Origin: Proteobacteria bacterium UBA6522
GTDB taxonomy: Bacteria > Pseudomonadota > Gammaproteobacteria > Steroidobacterales > Rariloculaceae
Direction: 5' to 3'
DNA: 11,981 bases
Assembly: GCA_002434915.1 (NCBI GenBank)
Contig: DJLG01000160.1
Span: 1,211-13,191 of the forward strand
Both the position numbers and the translations under genes were made by a program. Shown here piece by piece: positions 5,754 to 11,981 of this stretch. Within the stretch, counting starts at the first letter, position 1. Every line of letters begins with the position of its first letter. A model generated the notes under the pieces. The model ran no database searches. It saw nothing but the letters and a program-made list of their open reading frames with translations, and was not told where the DNA came from.

Positions 5754-6677
5754 CTAGGGCATATCGTCAATCTCTTCTCGTTTTTGTGGAATAAGATCGG
5801 TTGTCGAAACATTGAGCGCCAAAGCAGAAGCACTAGCAATATAAATTGAGGAATAGGTGCCAATAATAACTCCCACAACAAGCGCTAGTGCAAACCCAGA
5901 AATGGCTTCTCCACCTAAGAAAAATAAGCACAATAAAACCAATAAGGTAGTAAGGCTTGTAATCATTGTTCGCCCTAACATCTGATTAATAGAGGCATTA
6001 ATAATTTCCTTTGATGTTCCGCGTCTCATAACACGAAAATTCTCTCTAATCCTATCAAAAACCACGATCGTATCATTGAGGGAATAGCCTATTGTCGCAA
6101 GCAGGGCCGCAACAATAGTCAAATCAAAAGCAACTCCAAAGATAGAGAAAAAACCAAATACAACAATAACATCGTGAACAAGCGCAGATATCGTACCAAC
6201 AGCAAACTTCCATCTAAAACGCAGCATTACATAGATAAAAATAAGTATGAGGGCTATAAGCATCGCAAGTGCGCCATCTTCTGTGAGTTCATCACCAACC
6301 TGGGGGCCAACGAACTCAAATCGCTGTAACTCTGCTGAAGGATCTTGAGCACTTAAGGTGGCAACTACACGATCTCTTGTTTCTGTATCGCCAGCCACAT
6401 CCTGAGGCATAAGCCGCACAAGCACATCAGAAACAGTACCAAAATTCTGTACTAAAGGATTTTCAAACCCTTCCTCAGCAAGCGCAGAACGAATATCTGC
6501 TAGATCCACTTCGCTTGAGTAGGACATCTCTAAAAGGTAGCCCCCAGAAAAATCAAGCCCAAAGTTCAACCCTCGCGTAATGAGAGAACCTAGCGAGAAA
6601 ACAATCGCCACTGCAGAAAATATAAGTGCTATACGGCGAGCACCCATAAAATTTATATTTAGATTTGGACTAAGCAC
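5754..6677 (-). CDS. secF: Protein translocase subunit SecF
   Basis: Inner-membrane RND-type subunit that, with SecD, uses the proton gradient to pull proteins through SecYEG from the periplasmic side. The 307 residues carry the expected plan: TM1 at about 17-34, the GLDFSGG motif (40-46), a short periplasmic domain (about 50-130), then five more TM segments between 136 and 285. The conserved TM4-5 region IGYSLNDTIVVFDRIREN (196-213) holds the conserved acidic and arginine residues. The start is GTG, overlapping the secD end by 8 bases. It is supported by a TAGGA 7 bases upstream on the minus strand (6685-6689) and by the usual 6-10 residues before INFMG. The next in-frame ATG (residue 11) falls inside that conserved motif and is unlikely. 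The 3' end faces suhB across 65 bases with no clear terminator. Confidence 0.96.
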   Translation of the reverse strand: MLSPNLNINFMGARRIALIFSAVAIVFSLGSLITRGLNFGLDFSGGYLLEMSYSSEVDLADIRSALAEEGFENPLVQNFGTVSDVLVRLMPQDVAGDTETRDRVVATLSAQDPSAELQRFEFVGPQVGDELTEDGALAMLIALILIFIYVMLRFRWKFAVGTISALVHDVIVVFGFFSIFGVAFDLTIVAALLATIGYSLNDTIVVFDRIRENFRVMRRGTSKEIINASINQMLGRTMITSLTTLLVLLCLFFLGGEAISGFALALVVGVIIGTYSSIYIASASALALNVSTTDLIPQKREEIDDMP

Positions 6678-8544
6678 CGCTGCGTCCTAACGTGCCACCG
6701 ATAGCTAGTCTTTCAACCTGACGATTACCATAGATTAAATTTACAACCACTCTGGTTCCAATGATGGCAGTAAACATTGACGTCATGATTCCAAGCCCGA
6801 GGGTTGTCGCAAAACCACGAATTGGCCCTGTACCAAAAACAAATAATACGCACGCAGCGATCAGCGTGGTGATGTTCGCATCAGCAATAGTGGAGAATGC
6901 TTTTTCATAACCCGCACGAATACTAGCCTGAGGAGAGTTGCCATTACGCAATTCCTCACGAATCCGTTCAAAAATCAGAACATTCGCATCTACTGCCATA
7001 CCAACAGTCAGAACAATACCCGCTATACCAGGCAAGGTCAGGGATGCTTGTAACATTGAAAGCAGTGCAACGATCAATACCAGATTAGCAAATAGCGCAA
7101 GATCCGCTGTTATACCAAAGACCCGGTAGTAAAATGCCATAAATAGCACAACCAGGAAGAAGCCTGTTAAGACAGCTGTTCGGCCACTTTCTATATTATC
7201 CTGTCCTAGACTTGGCCCAATAGTTCGCTCTTCTACCTTTAAAATCGGTGTTGCTAAAGCACCGGCCCTCAGCATCAGCGCAAGATCTTGACCCTCGAAC
7301 GGTGTAATCCCTGTAATCTGAAAATTGTTTGAGAAAACACCTTGGATTGTTGCGGTACTGATAACAGTTTCTTCTCGCGTATTACGAAGAATCTCCTCGC
7401 CATCTCGCTCAATCAGCTCCGGTTTTTCTTCAATAAATAATACGGACATAGGCCGTCTTAAATTTGCTTGGGTTGTCTCAAGCATTCGGTTAGCACCCTG
7501 GCTATTAAGACGGACGAAAACCGCGGGTTGGCCCTGTGAATAACCGAATGAAGCATCAGTCAACTGATCCCCAGATACGATCAAATCTCTTCTGAGTAAT
7601 TCTGGTCGGCCATCACGATGATAACGGAGTAACGAGCCTATTGGTGGACGATTATTTTGATCCGCATCGTAAGGATCATTCTCCCAGTCCACTAGCCTAA
7701 ATTCTAATGTAGCAGTTGCTCCCAGTATTCGTTCTGCTTGCGCAGGGTCTTGTACACCAGGTAACTGAACAACAATCCGGTTCAGTCCTTGACGCTGTAC
7801 AACCGGCTCAGCAACCCCAAGCTCATTTACTCTATTCCTTAAAGTAATCGTGTTCTGCTGGATAGCAAAATTCTGACGTTCCGTAACCTGTGTAGGGGCT
7901 AATTCAACCTGAAAACCTGGCTGACCATCAACCGTTGTTCTATCCACAATCAACAATGGGTCCAACACACGAATAATTTGTTCAGCATCGTTAACTCTTA
8001 GCGGATCCAAAACACCAAATTGAATGGTATCGCCTCCGACTATCTCTATACCCGTGTTGCGGATTGTCGCTTCACGAAGACGAGTACGTAGATCCTGCAC
8101 ATACGTCTGCATAAGTTGGTCTAATGCGGAATCAAGATCCACCTGATATAGAAAATGGACACCACCCCGAAGATCGAGCCCTAAACTCATTGGCTCAAGA
8201 CCAATAGCGCTTAGCCAAGCAGGTGTTCGGGGAGCAAGTGTTAAAGCAATAATATGAAATGGAAGTGTTTCCCCAAGCACCTCACTTGCACGTAGCTGTG
8301 AAGCTACATCTGGGAATCGAACTATAACCGCCTGCTCATCAGCAACTGGCTGGAAGAACTCTATTTCTTCAGTGTCTAGAGAAGCATTAATTCCAGACAA
8401 GGTGATATCAGTAATCGGGTTGCCATCCTCTCTTGTGATCTGCAACGCAGGATCATCACCAAAGACGTTTGGCAATGCGAATACCAATCCGCCCAATACT
8501 ATGAGAGCAACTAATAGATTTCCCCAAAGCGGAAAACGGTTCAT
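6670..8544 (-). CDS. secD: Protein translocase subunit SecD
   Basis: Larger partner of SecF in the SecDF complex, completing Sec-dependent export. The 624 residues are about the E. coli length. TM1 (about 8-26, in MNRFPLWGNLLVALIV) is followed by the large periplasmic region: a P1 head and base, with GLDLRGGVHFLYQVD (122-136), RNRVNELGVAEPVVQRQG (236-253) and the P4-type segment to about 440. Five further TM segments lie between about 455 and 605. The proton-pathway aspartate is present as Asp519 in VGMAVDANVLIFERIREE (514-531), the same position number as in E. coli. It starts 9 bases after the yajC stop with only a weak GAGA. Ordered yajC-secD-secF, the standard operon. Confidence 0.98.
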   Translation of the reverse strand: MNRFPLWGNLLVALIVLGGLVFALPNVFGDDPALQITREDGNPITDITLSGINASLDTEEIEFFQPVADEQAVIVRFPDVASQLRASEVLGETLPFHIIALTLAPRTPAWLSAIGLEPMSLGLDLRGGVHFLYQVDLDSALDQLMQTYVQDLRTRLREATIRNTGIEIVGGDTIQFGVLDPLRVNDAEQIIRVLDPLLIVDRTTVDGQPGFQVELAPTQVTERQNFAIQQNTITLRNRVNELGVAEPVVQRQGLNRIVVQLPGVQDPAQAERILGATATLEFRLVDWENDPYDADQNNRPPIGSLLRYHRDGRPELLRRDLIVSGDQLTDASFGYSQGQPAVFVRLNSQGANRMLETTQANLRRPMSVLFIEEKPELIERDGEEILRNTREETVISTATIQGVFSNNFQITGITPFEGQDLALMLRAGALATPILKVEERTIGPSLGQDNIESGRTAVLTGFFLVVLFMAFYYRVFGITADLALFANLVLIVALLSMLQASLTLPGIAGIVLTVGMAVDANVLIFERIREELRNGNSPQASIRAGYEKAFSTIADANITTLIAACVLFVFGTGPIRGFATTLGLGIMTSMFTAIIGTRVVVNLIYGNRQVERLAIGGTLGRSGA

Positions 8545-8553
8545 GTAAATATC

Positions 8554-8877
8554 TCAGGAATTCTTGATGGTGCCAGGAGGGACCACTACAGAGATCGTGC
8601 CGCGCTGTACCTTTAAAGAGACACCGTCTGAGACCTCTAATGTAATCCAGTCATTATTCACAGATGCGACCTTCCCAAGAACACCACCTGCTGTGACCAC
8701 CTCTTGACCCTCAGCTAACTCATCCACCATTTTTTTATGCTCTTTTGCACGTTTCTGCTGAGGCCTTATCAGCAAAAAATAAAACAGGACGAATATGACT
8801 ATAAGAGGCAGAAAGCTCGTAAAAGCATTTGCCTGACCACCCGCTTGGGCCCACGCTTGATTTATGAAGAAATCCAT
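8554..8877 (-). CDS. yajC: Sec translocon accessory subunit YajC
   Basis: Small inner-membrane protein that associates with SecDF. The 107 residues match E. coli YajC (110). A short N-terminal stretch ending in QAGGQ leads into one TM segment at about 20-37 (FLPLIVIFVLFYFLLIRPQ). The hallmark basic strip follows (QQKRAKEHKKM, 40-50), then a small beta-rich cytoplasmic domain (ELAEGQEVVTAGGVLGKV, 53-70). The start has a weak Shine-Dalgarno (AAAGAA). A 69-base AT-rich gap separates it from tgt and could hold a secondary promoter, but no convincing -35/-10 pair was found there. Confidence 0.96.
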   Translation of the reverse strand: MDFFINQAWAQAGGQANAFTSFLPLIVIFVLFYFLLIRPQQKRAKEHKKMVDELAEGQEVVTAGGVLGKVASVNNDWITLEVSDGVSLKVQRGTISVVVPPGTIKNS

Positions 8878-8946
8878 AGTTTCTTTAGCTCAGTTTTTGA
8901 TTATTTAAAAGTCGTAGCTAGCACTATTAAGTATTATGACATAGGT

Positions 8947-10086
8947 TTAACTAGAATCCTGCGAAGGATCGCCCATCTCGGCATAGTTCTCCAGCCTCTC
9001 GGAGGCAAATTCAGCAAAACTCTGTGCCCTAATTGACATTTGCATATCAGACATAAGCATTTGATAGTGGTGAAGATTGTGTAGGGTTGCAAGCCTAGAC
9101 CCTAATATCTCATTACATTTCTGAAGATGTCTGATATAGGACCGACTGAAGTGCTGGCAGGTTTGACAGTTACACGACTCATCAATAGGGCCAGTATCGT
9201 TCCGGAATCTTTGATTACGAATATTGATTGAGCCTTTTGCAGTAAATAACCGCCCATTGCGAGCATGGCGCGTTGGCATGACGCAGTCGAACATATCCAT
9301 ACCATAGGATACGGCCTTAATGAGATCCTCCGGTGTGCCGACACCCATCAAGTAACGGGGTCTATCTAATGGCATAAGAGGATTAATGGTCTCTAGAACT
9401 GCTAGGCGCTCTTCTTCCGTCTCACCAACAGCTAAACCACCAAGCGCATAGCCATCAAAGCCTATTTCAATAAGCCCCTCGAGGGATTCTTGTCTTAAAG
9501 ATGGAAAAACCCCTCCCTGAATAATCCCAAACAATGCAGCATCCGATTTTGTATCTACACAAAACTCATCAAATGTTCTTCGACTCCTATCAGCCCATCG
9601 GAGAGATAAATCCATAGAACGTTTTGCCTCACTTTTTTCTATTGGATAAGCCGTGCACTCATCGAAAACCATAATGATGTCAGCATTAAGACGATGCTGA
9701 ATTTCAACAGACTTCTCTGGCGTTAAAAACACCAGATCACCATCAACTGGAGACCGAAACTTTACTCCATCCTCAGAAATCTCCTGTGTATCCAGACTCC
9801 AAACCTGATAACCACCAGAATCCGTAAGAATAGGCCTTTCCCAGCCCATAAATTCATGCAAACCACCATGTGCCTCTATCACCTCTACACCTGGGCGAAG
9901 CATAAGATGAAAGGTATTACCCAAAACAATTTGGCTACCAATGGTGCGAAGTTCCTCGGGCATCATCGCCTTGACAGTACCGTAGGTTCCAACTGGCATG
10001 AAGGTTGGGGTATCTATGATTCCCCTGTCAAAGACTATCCTTCCGTTTCGAGAGCCATCACTAGTTTTAAGCAATTCAAACTTCAT
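8947..10086 (-). CDS. tgt: Queuine tRNA-ribosyltransferase (tRNA-guanine transglycosylase)
   Basis: Exchanges guanine-34 for preQ1 in tRNAs with GUN anticodons, the committed tRNA step of queuosine synthesis. The 379 residues are normal length. Visible are the general-base Asp89 in LTDSGGYQV, the substrate pocket (FGIIQGGV, 186-193, and GGLAVGE, 216-222), the nucleophilic Asp in MFDCVMPTRHARNG (Asp267), and the zinc site Cys305-x-Cys307-x2-Cys310 with His336. Its ATG overlaps the queA stop in an ATGA, so it is translationally coupled to queA, whose product acts later in the same pathway. It lacks its own Shine-Dalgarno. The stretch after Asp89 reads QVWSL rather than the usual QVFSL and is about one residue shorter than in E. 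coli, a minor variation. Confidence 0.98.
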   Translation of the reverse strand: MKFELLKTSDGSRNGRIVFDRGIIDTPTFMPVGTYGTVKAMMPEELRTIGSQIVLGNTFHLMLRPGVEVIEAHGGLHEFMGWERPILTDSGGYQVWSLDTQEISEDGVKFRSPVDGDLVFLTPEKSVEIQHRLNADIIMVFDECTAYPIEKSEAKRSMDLSLRWADRSRRTFDEFCVDTKSDAALFGIIQGGVFPSLRQESLEGLIEIGFDGYALGGLAVGETEEERLAVLETINPLMPLDRPRYLMGVGTPEDLIKAVSYGMDMFDCVMPTRHARNGRLFTAKGSINIRNQRFRNDTGPIDESCNCQTCQHFSRSYIRHLQKCNEILGSRLATLHNLHHYQMLMSDMQMSIRAQSFAEFASERLENYAEMGDPSQDSS

Positions 10087-11093
10087 GGGATCACTAACAT
10101 GGCGTCGCCATAGCTGAAAAATCGGTACTCATTAGTAACCGCATAACGGTAAGCCTCAAGTACTGGCCCTTGCCCGGCAAAGGCAGCAACCAACATTAAA
10201 AGAGACGACTCTGGTAAGTGAAAGTTGGTTATCAAAACATCCACCACTTGAAAAGAAAACCCAGGATAGATGAAAAGGCTAGTTTCCCCTTCAAAAGGCT
10301 TTAATATTCCATCTAAAGCAGCGCTCTCCAAAGCACGTACAACAGTAGTACCAACAGCAACAACTCTTCCCCCACGCTGCTTAGTCGCCATGATAAGTTC
10401 ACATAGTTCCTCCGAAACACACACCCATTCACCATGGAGGGTATGATCTTCGATATGCTTCGTGCGTACAGGAGTAAAGGTTCCTGCCCCCACATGTAAA
10501 GTCAGAAAACCTGTCTTGATAGATCTTCTTTCCAACTCTGAAAAAACCATCTCATCAAAATGCAAGCCTGCCGTAGGTGCAGCAATAGCTCCGTTTTCTC
10601 GTGCGTATACAGTCTGATATCGAGTCTCATCCCGAAGATCAGCAGTACGATTAATATATGGCGGAAGCGGAATCTTCCCATGATCTTTAAGAAACGTCTC
10701 AATATCCTTATTAAATACAAGATCGAATAATGCATCAGCTCTCCCTTTCACCAATGCATGAACATCATCAGCAAAAAGAAGTTCTGTCCCAGACCGAGGA
10801 CTCTTACTTGCTTTTATTTGGACTCTTGCCTCACGTTTTGCAGTGATCCGCTCAAGAAGTACTTCAACTGCACCACCAGTCGATTTTCGACCATGGAAAC
10901 GCGCTGGAATCACTCGCGTATCATTCAAAATTAGCAAATCACCCGGAGACAAAAGGTCCGGTAAGTTAAAAAAGCGCTTGTCACTAACCTCACCATCTCT
11001 AAGCACAAGTAAACGACTATCTTTACGTTTAGCCAATGGCGCCTGGGCGATTAGGGTTGATGGCAAATCATAGTTAAAATCAGTTCGATCCAT
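10083..11093 (-). CDS. queA: S-adenosylmethionine:tRNA ribosyltransferase-isomerase QueA
   Basis: Transfers and rearranges the ribosyl moiety of SAM onto preQ1-modified tRNA, giving epoxyqueuosine. The 336 residues lack the last 15-20 of E. coli QueA, ending at YGDAMLVIP, a natural end in many homologues. Conserved stretches: TDFNYDLPSTLIAQAPL (4-20), GDLLILNDTRVIPARFHGRK (51-70), AAPTAGLHFDE, TLHVGAGTFTPVR, VGTTVVRALESAA, NFHLPESSLLMLVAAFAG and YRFFSYGDAM. It is first in the queA-tgt-yajC-secD-secF run, isolated by the terminator upstream, so its promoter should lie in 11094-11143. Only weak -10 candidates are visible (CATAAT at 11125-11130 and TAAAAT at 11103-11108, on the minus strand). 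No Shine-Dalgarno is present; the ATG is chosen by homology. Confidence 0.98.
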   Translation of the reverse strand: MDRTDFNYDLPSTLIAQAPLAKRKDSRLLVLRDGEVSDKRFFNLPDLLSPGDLLILNDTRVIPARFHGRKSTGGAVEVLLERITAKREARVQIKASKSPRSGTELLFADDVHALVKGRADALFDLVFNKDIETFLKDHGKIPLPPYINRTADLRDETRYQTVYARENGAIAAPTAGLHFDEMVFSELERRSIKTGFLTLHVGAGTFTPVRTKHIEDHTLHGEWVCVSEELCELIMATKQRGGRVVAVGTTVVRALESAALDGILKPFEGETSLFIYPGFSFQVVDVLITNFHLPESSLLMLVAAFAGQGPVLEAYRYAVTNEYRFFSYGDAMLVIP

Positions 11094-11142
11094 GGCGACG
11101 CGATTTTAACCTGCAAATTTCATGATTATGCATATCGTTGAA

Positions 11143-11171
11143 ATAAAAAAAGCCGGCCACATGGGCCGGCT
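11143..11171 (-). terminator. Strong intrinsic terminator after the PDZ-protein gene
   Basis: A perfect 8-base GC-rich stem, AGCCGGCC (11151-11158) and GGCCGGCT (11164-11171), with a 5-base loop, is followed on the minus strand by a run of seven Ts and further T/A. It lies 56 bases past the PDZ-protein stop and 58 bases before the queA start, so it ends that transcript and separates it from the queuosine/Sec run. It has no T-run on the plus strand. Confidence 0.93.
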
Positions 11172-11226
11172 CTAATTATCTGCACTTAAAATAAATTAAA
11201 TGTTCTGCTAAACCTAGTTGAGTTAA

Positions 11227-11981
11227 CTATGGGGATTCAAGTTGAATTTCAAGTGTTTGGCGCTGTTGGTCACGCATAATAAGTAGTTCCAAGTTTTCTC
11301 CTCCTTGAAAACTTTTCAGCACACGCCAAGCATGTTCAGTATCACGGGGAGTTCTAGTGCCTATTTCAAGAATTACATCTCCGTCTAGCATTTCCGTAAC
11401 ATTTGAAGGCGCTCTAACAACTAGGATTCCTGTATCAACACCAAAGTAACTAGCAAGCTCAGGTGTTAACTCAACAAGCTCCAAATCATTCCAAATATAT
11501 CCATTCCAGCGACTATCAAATCCTGGCTTCAGGTCATCACCAGCACCATTTCTAAAGTTGCGCTTGATAAATTCTCGAGCCGCTCTTCGTGGCAACGGAC
11601 GACGACCAAACATTTGAGGCTCAAGCCCTTGAGTAACTATTTCAATATCTTGTTCCATTTCGTTGCGTACCAAGGTAAGAGGGACTATGTCGCCTGGTGA
11701 AAAATTCTGCATTTGGGTAATCAATAACTCAGAAGGTGAATTGCCGGACAGTTCAGCTCCATCCATTGCAATAATCACATCGCCTGTCTCTACACCACTC
11801 TGATCGGCAGGACCCTCAGGTGATACACCGTCAACCCTAACCCCGTCTTCGACATCACTTATGGTAATTCCCAGCCAAGCCCTGCTTTCGCTCACCAAGC
11901 CTCCCTCAACCTGCCCACGCATCTGGGTAGACAATCTTGCAACCTCTCTTGCAGCCTCTTGCATTGCCTGGTGTGCCTGCC
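11227..11981 (-). CDS. Protein with two PDZ-like domains, C-terminal part (runs off right edge)
   Basis: At least 251 residues read to the window edge without a start; the Met at 11964 is internal or undecidable, as the frame stays open upstream (QAHQA). Numbering from that Met, residues about 29-111 form a clear PDZ domain (AWLGITISDVEDGVRVDGVSPEGPADQSGVETGDVIIAMDG). After an Arg-rich linker (about 118-138), residues about 159-242 form a second, more divergent PDZ-like domain (LELVELTPELASYFGVDTG, MLDGDVILEIG). No trypsin-like Ser-His-Asp protease domain is visible; the helical, Gln/Ala-rich segment before the first PDZ does not look like the end of one. It resembles small PDZ-only proteins expected in the periplasm or envelope. 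A DegP/DegQ-type protease is possible only if the missing part holds it. It is followed by a strong terminator, so it ends its own transcript. Confidence 0.8.
   Translation of the reverse strand, partial: QAHQAMQEAAREVARLSTQMRGQVEGGLVSESRAWLGITISDVEDGVRVDGVSPEGPADQSGVETGDVIIAMDGAELSGNSPSELLITQMQNFSPGDIVPLTLVRNEMEQDIEIVTQGLEPQMFGRRPLPRRAAREFIKRNFRNGAGDDLKPGFDSRWNGYIWNDLELVELTPELASYFGVDTGILVVRAPSNVTEMLDGDVILEIGTRTPRDTEHAWRVLKSFQGGENLELLIMRDQQRQTLEIQLESP

Noticed and set aside
8878..8946. Promoter in the AT-rich gap between tgt and yajC
   Set aside because: Loose AATAAT and TTAATA matches exist, but spacing and match quality are poor in such AT-rich sequence.
10099..10111. Inverted repeat ATGGCG-t-CGCCAT near the queA end
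   Set aside because: It lies within the conserved YGDAM codons of queA and has a one-base centre, so it is explained by coding and cannot fold well.

Overview
The window looks like a chromosomal housekeeping region of a gammaproteobacterium, moderately AT-rich by eye. No phage, insertion-sequence, CRISPR or tRNA signal was seen. The assignment rests on gene order. ndk-rlmN-rodZ, the divergent trmJ/suhB pair beside isc genes, and queA-tgt-yajC-secD-secF all sit together, as in Pseudomonas-type genomes, and the individual proteins align well with the Escherichia coli versions recalled from memory. The species cannot be named from this sequence.

Left part (minus strand, reading right to left from about 4.8 kb to the left edge). 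A tight gene run holds trmJ (tRNA 2'-O-methyltransferase), iscS (cysteine desulfurase), an IscU-like scaffold, iscA, ndk and rlmN. After a 126-base gap comes the N-terminal part of a RodZ-like membrane protein that runs off the left edge. Spacings inside the run range from a 19-base overlap to 41 bases, so it is probably one transcript. The run joins Fe-S cluster and sulfur supply with enzymes that modify tRNA or rRNA. RlmN is itself an Fe-S (radical SAM) enzyme and a product of this supply chain.

Centre. suhB is the only plus-strand gene. It diverges from trmJ across 95 bases that hold a good sigma-70-type promoter for suhB, and its 3' end faces the end of secF.

Right part (minus strand). 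queA, tgt, yajC, secD and secF form a second run: queuosine synthesis in tRNA followed by the SecDF-YajC accessory part of the Sec translocon. It is cut off from the gene upstream by a strong intrinsic terminator. That upstream gene, partial at the right edge, encodes a protein with two PDZ-like domains.

The point most worth a second look is the isc locus. It lacks iscR, hscB, hscA and fdx at the usual places. Its IscU-like protein has kept only one of the three cluster-ligand cysteines and has also lost the conserved aspartate and the HscA-recognition motif. The rest of the window is conventional, apart from some unusual start codons and small RNA-level structures.
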